Shown: one piece after another, positions 55,458 to 64,000 of the stretch | How positions within the stretch are numbered: the first letter of the stretch is position 1 | Layout of the letters: the number at the start of each line of letters is the position of its first letter | From: Batkoa obscura | Taxonomy: Eukaryota; Entomophthoromycota; Entomophthoromycetes; Entomophthorales; Batkoaceae | Assembly (NCBI GenBank): GCA_030770535.1 | Contig: JASVEC010000026.1 | Location: 1 to 64,000 of the forward strand | DNA: 64,000 nt | Direction of reading: 5' to 3' | Notes under the pieces: model-generated | Told to the model about the DNA's origin: nothing | The model's database searches: none | What the model saw: only the letters and a program-made list of their open reading frames with translations | Position numbers and translations under genes: made by a program

Positions 55458-55823
55458 CTATGCTTTAATAAGCCATTGATGTACTATTAAAACATCTGAT
55501 TTTAAATCTACAACTGAAACCGCTATTTTAGTTTTGATATGCTGTTGATAGCTTGCTATTATTTGGTTTTCCGAAGATAATTTGGAAATAATAAGTTTTA
55601 AAAATATGATAAGTGATAATAGCACAAATGATAACAGCACAAATGATAAACTAATACTTGTAAATGAGAGAGTCAGAAAATTATTCAGAATCATAAAGAA
55701 TAAAGTAGTCCCAATAAATATGAGAGTTTGAGCTTCGTTAATGTAATAAATAAAATTTTTGGTTGAGATTTCAATTTGTTGGATAAAGTCTACTTCTCTA
55801 AAATTGATCAAAAAGGCAGGCAA
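55458..55823 (-). other. weak open frame with two hydrophobic segments
   Basis: About 120 open codons with two membrane-like stretches (LIFIGTTLFFMILNNFLTL and LSFVLLSFVLLSLIIFLKLII) and a polar end. It has no upstream in-frame ATG; an acceptor-like caattttag at about 55804 would allow it to be a later exon, but no first exon was found. It may be a remnant. Confidence 0.25.
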
Positions 55824-56116
55824 GGTTCAACTTTGGATACCCAACTTAAATTAAGTAGCAATGTTCACAAATTTAAATGATGAGGGTATTTCTTAATGAG
55901 TGTAAAAGATTTTACACTAGGTTTAAATTAAAATACACATTGCCTTTTTATTCAAAATGCTGCTTTAATGTTACATTGGTGTTGATATCGGCGTCATATT
56001 GTGTATATGTTAGGGATGATGATATAGTCTTTAAGTTTTAAATTGAACAACAACATACATTTTATGAATTAAAAGTTGATGTAAAGAAATTTGAGAGCTT
56101 TTTTGTTTACATTAAA

Positions 56117-56226
56117 TGATACGGTGGTGTTTTTTTTTTGGCTTCATCGCTTTTTCCATCTTTTAAGCGCTATTTGAGTGGGAAAATTGTTAGTAAAATT
56201 CTTACACAAAAATACATCCCCATATC
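56117..56226 (+). mobile_element. MITE-like element
   Basis: Opens cggtggtgttttttttttgg and closes acatccccatat. Core cttcatcgctttttccat, aagcgctatttgagtgg present. Left terminus slightly changed. Confidence 0.72.
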
Positions 56227-56758
56227 CTCACCTTTTTTCTGTAACTGAGTGTAATATAGATTAAGTGTACTCAAAGTGAAATTTTGCGAAAAAGTTGAAT
56301 TCTGTATTGTTTTCATAGAATTGAACACAGTTAGCTTATGGGTTAGCAGTTAATTTATGTACTATTAAAACATTTGATTCTAAATTTATAAACTAGGAAT
56401 TAATATAATGCTTTATAAGAAACAATATCTTATTGTTGTTAGTTTAGCCTTTCTGCTTCAATAATTTAATTAAATTAACTATTTCAAAAATATAGATAAA
56501 TTTCATTATAGCAGATAATATTACTTATAATAATTAAATCTTTATAAATCCATCTTTTATAAAATTTAAAAAAAATTACAAATACTCAAATGTAAAGACT
56601 TATAAAATAGTTTATTTTTGTTGAAGTTTACTTTAAATGATGTGTTATTTAAGGAAAAAATCTCCCAGCTCATAATACCCCCTCATCTTACTAATAAAGG
56701 CTGTAAAAAGTTTTTAAATAATCTTTGGTCTATTTAGTAATTATAGTTAAAGAAACAA

Positions 56759-56866
56759 AAGGGGATGGTATTTTCTGTTTGAGATTTCTACTATTAATTT
56801 TTCATTTAATAACGCTCAAAAAATGGAAAACTAAATAAAACTAGAGAAGACATCCTCGTAAATTTG
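56759..56866 (-). mobile_element. MITE-like element, degenerate
   Basis: Traces of the family: ggggatggtattttctgttt, aaaaaatggaaaac, agaagacatcctcgta. Old copy. Confidence 0.5.
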
Positions 56867-58186
56867 TTTGAAAGAGCCCAAAATATTTTTTAAGTCTTAG
56901 TAATTTAATTTTTAAAATTAGAAAACAATAACCATCGTATTATTATGTAAATTTGGAAATAAAACCTTTTAGTCTGATAATAAATCTAGCAATAAATCCA
57001 TACACCAATTTTTCTTATAAAAAACAGGAACTATATAAAATAAAAATCAAATACACAAACCGACTATTTAGTTTAATTCTCAAATATTTAATAAAATAAA
57101 TTCAAAGGTAGCACTTTTTAAATTTTAAGACAAAAATGGTTTCATTATAAACTTTAATAAACTCCTTAATTTTAGATATATACTTTTATAATACCTTGTT
57201 CTCGTTTAGAGAACAATATAAAACAAATTAAAACCTAGTATTAAATGGTATCATCATTATTAAAATAGCATCTACCTCGTTTCATAACGTACACAATTTA
57301 TCAAAGTACTTATCTAATATAATAATATCATAGATACAAATAAATACTATAAAAAGACTATTGCATGTAAATGTTATCTTTTATATTCTATCTTCTTAAA
57401 AAATCCACTAAAATCTATCTTTTTCTATATTGTTCGATATCTGCTTTGCAATTGATTTAAATATCATTGTAGGGTGCGAAAGAGTGCCAAATTAAGTACG
57501 TCCTAATCGTTGTGAATCATAATGAAAGAGCTAGTGAATTAGCAACGTGAAAGTTTTAAACATTTTTAGATTCTGTTGAATCCACAACTATTTTCTCGGC
57601 ATTAACTATTGACAATTTTTATAGTTCATCTAAAAATCTAACCCTTAAATGTTGATTCCGCTTGAAAACAAGATTTTCAATGATTTGTAAATTTTAGCTT
57701 GGTTCTTTTACCCCAGTTTATGACTTAGAGATTGTAGGGTGAAATGTAAGAAAGTTATAGCTATTGCGGCTCTATTATGACCTAATTTGTGGAAATTTTT
57801 AGAGCCAGATATTTTTCTGTTTGGTTTTTTTAAATACTTGATTCTTAGATTTCAACCAAATTTTATCTAAATTTTGCTCTTAAATAATAGTTAAATAGGT
57901 CACAATAGAATTGTAACAACTGTAAAACAAAACTAAAGAATAATAATAATTATAGTTTAAGAGTTTATAAACCAAGAAACTGAATAATAAGAACCTAGAT
58001 ATAGCCTTGGGTGGAGCTAAGCTAATCTATATTTAGACATATTTTATTTATATCAGTAAATTTCAACCTTAATGTATATTGATGCATAGTCAATATCTAC
58101 ACCTAATGCTAAGTTAAAGTATATAAATACAATGGAAGGTCAACTATTAAGGTTAAATTTTAGCTGTAAATAAAAATAAAAATAAA

Positions 58187-58636
58187 ATGAATTTTATAGA
58201 AAGTAATAATTATGTTGCAAACGATCCGATTATATTATTTGGCAAATATAAAGAGAGCAAATTCGATCATGTTAGACAAGCTTTAAAAAGCTTAAAGCAT
58301 CAAGCTTCAGACGAGTATCTTTATAAAAGAGGATGTTTAATTTTTGTGCCAAGTACTGTTTCAAACAAACCAAATGTGCCTAAAAAAAGGCAGTCTATCA
58401 TATCGCAGATTTCTATCGAATCTAAAGTTAGCAAAAAGGCAAGCTGCCGTAATGATATCAAAGAGTCCAATCCCTTAATTAAAGGTTTCGATTCAAGGAA
58501 ACAAGAATCTATTTCAGATTTCGATAAAATGATTAATCAGGGCTTTACTAATTCTTCAAACGAACCCCCCTGCTATACTCTTAAAATCACTTTAACTCCT
58601 CCCATTGCTAAAAATATTTGTGATCTCTCTTCTTAA
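58187..58636 (+). CDS. hypothetical protein, 149 aa
   Basis: Single-exon frame of 149 codons, preceded by a TATA-like tract (about 58117) and an A-rich leader (aaataaaaataaaatg) like those of other genes here. The N-terminal third (DPIILFGKYKESKFDHVRQA, then YLYKRGCLIFVPS) looks folded. The centre is Lys/Ser-rich and probably disordered (PKKRQSIISQISIESKVSKK). The end is short and hydrophobic-polar (CYTLKITLTPPIAKNICDLSS). No signal peptide, TM segment or known motif. I do not recognise it. Coding status is likely but not certain. Confidence 0.55.
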   Translation: MNFIESNNYVANDPIILFGKYKESKFDHVRQALKSLKHQASDEYLYKRGCLIFVPSTVSNKPNVPKKRQSIISQISIESKVSKKASCRNDIKESNPLIKGFDSRKQESISDFDKMINQGFTNSSNEPPCYTLKITLTPPIAKNICDLSS

Positions 58637-60325
58637 TTTTGATATGCTTTATTTATTTGCTTTTAATCGTTAATAAAATTAATAATACAATAAACATTTG
58701 ATTTGTTTTTACGGAGCTGTAATATCTATTTTAATATTAACACTATGAATATTTCAGATTGCTTGGCATTGATTTTATTTTAATCCCTATTATTTCTTTC
58801 AACTACTGAATTGGCATTATTGGCTATAACAAAGCTCTTGAACAAAGTGACAGATATATATAGAATGAAATTCAATTAAAGAAGGAGATATTCTTTTAAA
58901 AAGTAGATATTAAACAAAATAAAATTGTATCTCAATACTAAACTCAATTCATTAAAATTTTACGGTTTGAATTTCAAAAAATATATGAATGCTACCAAAA
59001 CTACTATTTATCGAATAGAATAACATTGTTATCATACTCAACCTTAATAATGCTTAAACCAGTAGATAAACTATAAAGTTCATCTGATCACAAAAAAATT
59101 TTACTCATGCAATCGTTGAAAATTGATCTTGCCATTTAGTGATTACCATAGTTGGAGCTTTCCTTTGGTTTTACAAAAAACCTTAAAAATCTACCAACTT
59201 TCCAAATTTCCTGCTAAACCTTAGCTAAAATCAAGCATCTATTCACCCTCCTTCCAGTTTAATCCTTAAGGTAATAAACTTGCAAAATTTAAACTAGAGA
59301 TGCTTAATTGGCTATTTTATCACTTTTTAAATTTCCTAATTTTCTAAAATAGACTATTGTATGGGGATGTATTTTCTTGTTTAAGAATTTTACTAACAAT
59401 CTTTCCGCTCAAATAGTGCTTAAAAAATAGAAAAAGTAATGAAACCAAAAAACATCCCCGTATGATTTAAAAAAAATAGACTATAATTTTTTATTATAAA
59501 TATTAGTATGATATTTAAATAATATTATAAATGGTAGAAAATAAATTTACCTCTATAATAACAGTATTTATATTATTCAAATAATAAATAGTAGTTTTCT
59601 TTAAAAAAATAAAGAGTACCAAACTTTACCACATCAATAAAATATTTTGTTTGTTTTTATTTTTACCTTTATTTTTATAATTTAAGACCAAAATCGTTTA
59701 AAAAAATAAAAGCAGCATTTAAAATGATTTGTTGCTAAATATTATAGAATTGTAAAATAATATTCATATTAATATTTTTGTATATAAAACTTTAAAAAAA
59801 TTATAACAACCTTCTTTTAATATACACATATATAAAATTAAAAAATGATTATCAAAAATACCAACGATTTCAATAAAGAATATAAATTGCTATGAATAAT
59901 TAACTAAACGCCTACTTTTCGTTCATACTAATAAAGGTGCCTTAATAAACTAATTTTTTGTTTAAATTTGATTTATTTTTTTAAAAGAACATATCAAAAA
60001 AGTTGCATTTTAAATCATTAATGATGCTTTATTTTAAATTGTGTTCAAATAATAATAACAAAAAAACGATTTCTTTACTCAAACATTTTGATGTTTTTGG
60101 TTTCATAGTTACTATAATTAACAGATAATTCTTTGGTTTTTTGTATAATAATATGAATAAAACAACAAATTGAATATGAAACCATTACTACTCATAAAAT
60201 AATATTACGAAACTAATATTAATAATAAAGCCTAAAATAAGTTTATAAAAAAAATTCTAAAGAGGCTCAATTTAATCCTTTTATTCAAATATCACTAAGT
60301 TTCTATTCTATTTTTAAAAAAGAAA
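58637..60325. other. intergenic with MITE-like copy
   Basis: About 1.7 kb, very AT-rich, especially 59470-60250. One element lies at 59357-59464. No gene seen. Confidence 0.6.
59357..59464 (-). mobile_element. MITE-like element, TA-flanked
   Basis: TGGGGATGT...ACATCCCCG between TAs, with tttaagaattttactaac and a changed centre (aaatagtgctta in place of aaatagcgctta). Confidence 0.78.
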
Positions 60326-62719
60326 TTAGACTACTCGTACCTGTTGTGCTTCCATTTTAATTTGTTTCATTTGTAAACGCTCAACAAATTTATCTTCAGA
60401 TTCAACTAAGGATTTAAGGGTTTGATTACTGCTAATAAGACTATTAATTCTTGCTTGGACTATTTCATTTAATTCGTTATAATGCATCACATTCTTTTTT
60501 AACTTATTGCTTTTAATAATTCCATTATTTGCATCAAAATCTGAATCATTAATAAGTTCATAATATTCTTCTGGATCAATTTCTTCCAATTCCTTGTCTG
60601 TGATAAATTTAATGAAATAGTAAAGATACCCATTTTCTACCTTTAAATTCTTAATTTCATCTTGACACTCCTTGATAACAGCTTCGGTTGCCTTAATTGA
60701 TTCAATCGCTTTCTTGGTTTCTACCTCACTTGATGCTTTAATATCTACCATATTTTGCTTATCCTGTTTGATTCCTTTAATCAAAGCGACGAGCTCATCA
60801 ATATTCACCTTATTTTGTGCATCCTTTTCATTTAATTGTTTACTAAGGCTTTCATTAAACTCTGTTAAGCATTTATGTTCAATCTTAACACTCGAAAGTT
60901 GATCTTCAATACCTTTAATTAAAACGTGTACTGTGGCTAATGCGCGTTCTTTTTCTGCCATCTCTTTTTTAATATTTTGAATCTCAGCAATGAATGATAT
61001 TTTTGATTTTTGCATAATTGTTTCCTTAGTTGTAGTTTCTTTAAGCAATTCCTCGATCTTTTGAAGTTCTTGGGAATTTGATTGTTCCAACTGCGCAATA
61101 TTACGACGAAATTTTTTAAGTAGTGCCAATTCTTCCTTTTTAAGTTTACGTGCATCTGAAAGCTTTTGATCTAATATAGTATGTTGACGAATTATTTTAG
61201 CATAATCAAGGTGACTCTTAGGAGTCATGTTGGGTTCAGATATAATAGGCTTGGTAATAAGCTGCAATGCTGAAGAACGAAATCCCATTACAGTCATGGT
61301 TATCTTATATGGTGTCCCAGGAACTAAACCAATAACAGAAACAGAGCTAGCATCTTTATTTAAAACCCAGTGTGGCCAAACAACCCCATTAATTCTAAAA
61401 GTTACCTCAATTGTGTTCATTACCTCGAAATTAGAAAGTGGACATTCAATTTCTTCAAGTGCTTGTGAACGATTAGCGCAATTTTTTTCTTGAGAACCTT
61501 GGTCATTTATAATAGATTCAGATTTTGACAAGAAATACAAAAAGTTTATAGGAACAAACCATGATAACGTAAGAGTTGTAGGGGTAGAATCTAAAGAGCA
61601 CAGCTCAAAAGAATCGACAATATCACCAAAACATGGTCTTAACACAGTTTGTTCTTCAACTATATCTGAAGGTACTTTTGGACGAGGCGAAGTATTTTTT
61701 CGATTGTTATTCTGCTTTTTACTTTTTACTTTTATATTGTTAGAGTCTTGCTTGGGGTCTGAGTGAGGTGAAGAAACTTTTTCCAACTTACCACTTAATT
61801 TAAGATACTGAAACTTATGAACTATTTCTGCTTTATCATAACCAAATATTGGATTTGAAAAATTTTGATTTCTTAATAAAATAGCTTGTACAACAACTTC
61901 GCCAAGACCTAAAAATGCTGCGTGCCCAATTGCATGAACTGAAATAAAGAAAAATATGCCTGATGGTATTAATTGGATTTCAAGTATGTGATTGAAATAA
62001 GTAAACACAAGTGCATATAAAGTTGTCTGAATTGAAACTCCTCTCAAGCTTCCAACTGTATTTAAATAAGTAAACAAGTCTATAAAAACGCATAACCAAG
62101 AAGTATCAATGTTGGGGTAAAGATGAAAAATAGCAGTACCAACAGCAGCATCTAAAATAAGATGAAACAAAGTAAGCATAAAAAAATCAGAGATTGAAGA
62201 AGTATTGCGATAAAATGGAATAACTGATAAAATAGCTAACAAAATCCATTCTGAGCGGTAATCAACTCCGTTAAGAAGCCATAAGTTGATAAGAGTAAGA
62301 AAAATCCAACCAAAAATAACAGAAAGGTGTTCAGTAAAATTAAGTAATAAATGAATCTTCTTACTATCCTTTGGACCAAAAGAGCATATTGTTTTATCCC
62401 AAAAAGTTAAGTTAAAAGTTGTCTCTTCATAAGTTGAAACGTTTTCATCAACTAAAAGATTTAAACCGTCAATTAATTGAGTTGGACTTTCTATTGCTGA
62501 ATAATTCTTAGGAGATATTAGTGACTTAATGGGAAGATTTGGACTATCCATGAACTCACAATATTTGCTTTCTTTAGAATATGCTGATAAAGAAGTCTTA
62601 ACTAATGGATTACACTTGCACTCATTTAAACAATCTTGCCTATAGGACACTTCCTTCTCCATATTATCCAAAAATCTAGTATTGCAATTTATATTTTCGG
62701 ATACCTGCTTTAATGTCAT
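60326..62719 (-). CDS. multi-pass membrane protein with FN3-like and coiled-coil regions (possibly AcrB-like)
   Basis: 797 aa, single exon. Residues 1-120 are soluble and Cys-containing. Several membrane helices lie at about 131-149 (HLSVIFGWIFLTLINLWLL), 157-170, 180-199, 208-220, 231-247 and 252-282 (GIFFFISVHAIGHAAFLGLG). A Lys/Asn/Ser linker follows (about 310-355). Residues about 375-490 resemble a fibronectin type III fold (TPTTLTLSWFVP ... VTFRINGVVWPHWV ... SVIGLVPGTPYKITMTV) with an inserted polar loop. Long coiled coils fill about 505-690, and a further helical segment ends the protein. This order recalls fungal AcrB-type 'ubiquitination network' membrane proteins, an assignment I hold weakly. 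The gene itself is clear from its length and composition. Confidence 0.8.
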   Translation of the reverse strand: MTLKQVSENINCNTRFLDNMEKEVSYRQDCLNECKCNPLVKTSLSAYSKESKYCEFMDSPNLPIKSLISPKNYSAIESPTQLIDGLNLLVDENVSTYEETTFNLTFWDKTICSFGPKDSKKIHLLLNFTEHLSVIFGWIFLTLINLWLLNGVDYRSEWILLAILSVIPFYRNTSSISDFFMLTLFHLILDAAVGTAIFHLYPNIDTSWLCVFIDLFTYLNTVGSLRGVSIQTTLYALVFTYFNHILEIQLIPSGIFFFISVHAIGHAAFLGLGEVVVQAILLRNQNFSNPIFGYDKAEIVHKFQYLKLSGKLEKVSSPHSDPKQDSNNIKVKSKKQNNNRKNTSPRPKVPSDIVEEQTVLRPCFGDIVDSFELCSLDSTPTTLTLSWFVPINFLYFLSKSESIINDQGSQEKNCANRSQALEEIECPLSNFEVMNTIEVTFRINGVVWPHWVLNKDASSVSVIGLVPGTPYKITMTVMGFRSSALQLITKPIISEPNMTPKSHLDYAKIIRQHTILDQKLSDARKLKKEELALLKKFRRNIAQLEQSNSQELQKIEELLKETTTKETIMQKSKISFIAEIQNIKKEMAEKERALATVHVLIKGIEDQLSSVKIEHKCLTEFNESLSKQLNEKDAQNKVNIDELVALIKGIKQDKQNMVDIKASSEVETKKAIESIKATEAVIKECQDEIKNLKVENGYLYYFIKFITDKELEEIDPEEYYELINDSDFDANNGIIKSNKLKKNVMHYNELNEIVQARINSLISSNQTLKSLVESEDKFVERLQMKQIKMEAQQVRVV

Positions 62720-64000
62720 AAATTCAACTAAACATAAAAAAAGTTAATAATTCTAATGGACTATAATTTAAAATGGATTCATTGTTTATTTGCAATATGA
62801 AAGAACTTTATTGGTTCTTTTTCTATAAAAGTCACTTCAGGCATGATTTATTCATTTATTAGTTTCTAATAATTTTGATTTGGTAAAACTAATTTTAACT
62901 TGAGCTTAAAATCTAAAAAATTATTCTGAGATTTTAAATCACTATGATGTTTGAATATTTAGCATATTCTAAGGCTTTCGTTTTTAATTAACAACTAAGG
63001 ATTCAATATGACTTAAATTGAAATAAAAAATAAATTTCTTATTACATAAATTTCACTTACGCTTTTATAATAGTTTTCGCATTTAGACTTAAAAAATAGC
63101 TAATTTAACTTTAAAATAATTTATTCTAATCCTACACTTAAGATCATTTGGATTGCTGACATGATGTCAGTCAATAAACAAGGAAGAGAAGCCCTGAGAA
63201 GTTGGTCTATATCTGCTCTTTATTATTCTTTGAAAATTTTATTTACTAATAAGTTACTTGAGATTCTCTCTTTCAGTAATTTTTAATAAATTATACACTC
63301 TCCAGAATGGTTCTTATATGCCTTTCTTTGATGTTTTTATAATAACTCCGTTAATATTATATAACACTGATCCTTATATTACAGTAATTTTAAAGCTTTA
63401 AATCATAAAAAATTACACCTATTGTCATAAGCTAATAAAAATAGACTTCTAAAGAAACAAAACTTTAATTTGCCCTCAGAAATAAAACACTTTGAGGCTA
63501 CATCCTTTCAAGATATGCAGAATAAATAGCTTTTTTAATAATAGATAGATTGATAACTATAACACAATAATCCATGATAAATTTCTGCAAGAAAGTATCA
63601 AAAATTCACACTAAGTTGATTTATTTTTGAATAATTAAAAGACCAAATAGCTTCTTAACAATGTTTTTGTATAATAATAACACATTATAATATAATTGCT
63701 GACCCTGTTCCGTGGCTATCACTATAGTTTTATACTCGAATAAAAAACGTCTAATAAATTTATCAACTTGCTTAATTGACTGTATTCATAGCTTCTATAT
63801 TGTAAAGTTTGATATTACTAATGATTTAGTGTTAATATCATTTTATAGGTATGGACAAATATCCCCGGATAGTAATTGTTATTAAAGTCTAACAGATTAA
63901 AAGGGTTTTTTAAGGGCTGGATTAACAATCATATGCTTGAAAGTTTTTGTTTTTTCACTATTATTATACGATTCAAATGTAATGATCACTGCTCTTAAAT
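62720..64000. other. intergenic to window end
   Basis: Upstream region of the 797-aa protein gene, then AT-rich sequence with no frame. A small palindrome tgacatgatgtca lies near 63157-63169 (CRE-like only by chance level). Nothing else recognised. Confidence 0.55.

Larger units (their letters stand above)
54724..58186. other. 3.4-kb gene-poor stretch right of the regulator array
   Basis: Begins with the upstream region of regulator 6, whose shared block lies at about 55040-55190. Contains one fair and one degenerate element copy (56117, 56759) and a weak minus-strand frame (55458-55823). A TATA-like tatataaatac at about 58117 precedes the small gene at 58187. Confidence 0.55.

Noticed and set aside
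63157-63169. tgacatgatgtca palindrome as a CRE-like site
   Set aside because: Single short palindrome with no gene within reach; expected by chance.

Overview
The window is nuclear DNA from a very AT-rich fungus. The evidence is a GPI-anchored GH72 glucanosyltransferase with an X8 domain, Zn2Cys6 transcription factors, a mitochondrial phosphate carrier, a 20S proteasome alpha subunit, BolA, pICln, and many short (about 45-60 nt) GT-AG introns. The membrane-anchored kelch protein and the expanded small gene families would suit an early-diverging (zygomycete-grade, for example entomophthoralean) fungus. That placement is inference; no rRNA or mitochondrial marker is present.

Layout. 1-9.8 kb: cell-surface genes (two small Ser-rich secreted proteins flanking GAS1/GEL), then the phosphate carrier and an N-glycosylated single-pass membrane protein. 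9.8-15.8 kb: a long empty stretch around a kelch-TM gene. 15.8-20.2 kb: dense housekeeping block with two tandem inorganic pyrophosphatases, a two-exon 69-aa mitochondrial-type membrane protein and proteasome alpha5. 20.4-31.4 kb: an expanding and decaying family of small secreted proteins (three full-length genes, one short variant, two relics) with Kex2-type repeats and a Gly-Cys-rich core, interrupted by an AT-rich degenerate transposon-like region and a decayed NAD-dependent reductase gene. 33.4-36.8 kb: a DUF4203-like multi-pass protein, a bestrophin-family channel and pICln. 38.1-54.7 kb: an array of six Zn2Cys6 regulators (one + strand, five tandem on the - strand, one of these a pseudogene) grouped around a four-exon bolA gene whose 3' fragments recur between array units. 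54.7-64 kb: gene-poor, with a small unknown gene and a 797-aa multi-TM/FN3-like/coiled-coil protein.

A TA-flanked, roughly 101-bp non-autonomous element with short terminal inverted repeats (MITE-like) is scattered through the window in at least 16 copies of varying age.

The strongest candidates for an undescribed system are (a) the Kex2-repeat/Gly-Cys secreted family, which has a conserved inverted forkhead-like promoter motif, and (b) the tandem Zn2Cys6 array, whose units carry truncated bolA ends as duplication scars and show mosaic exchange between copies.
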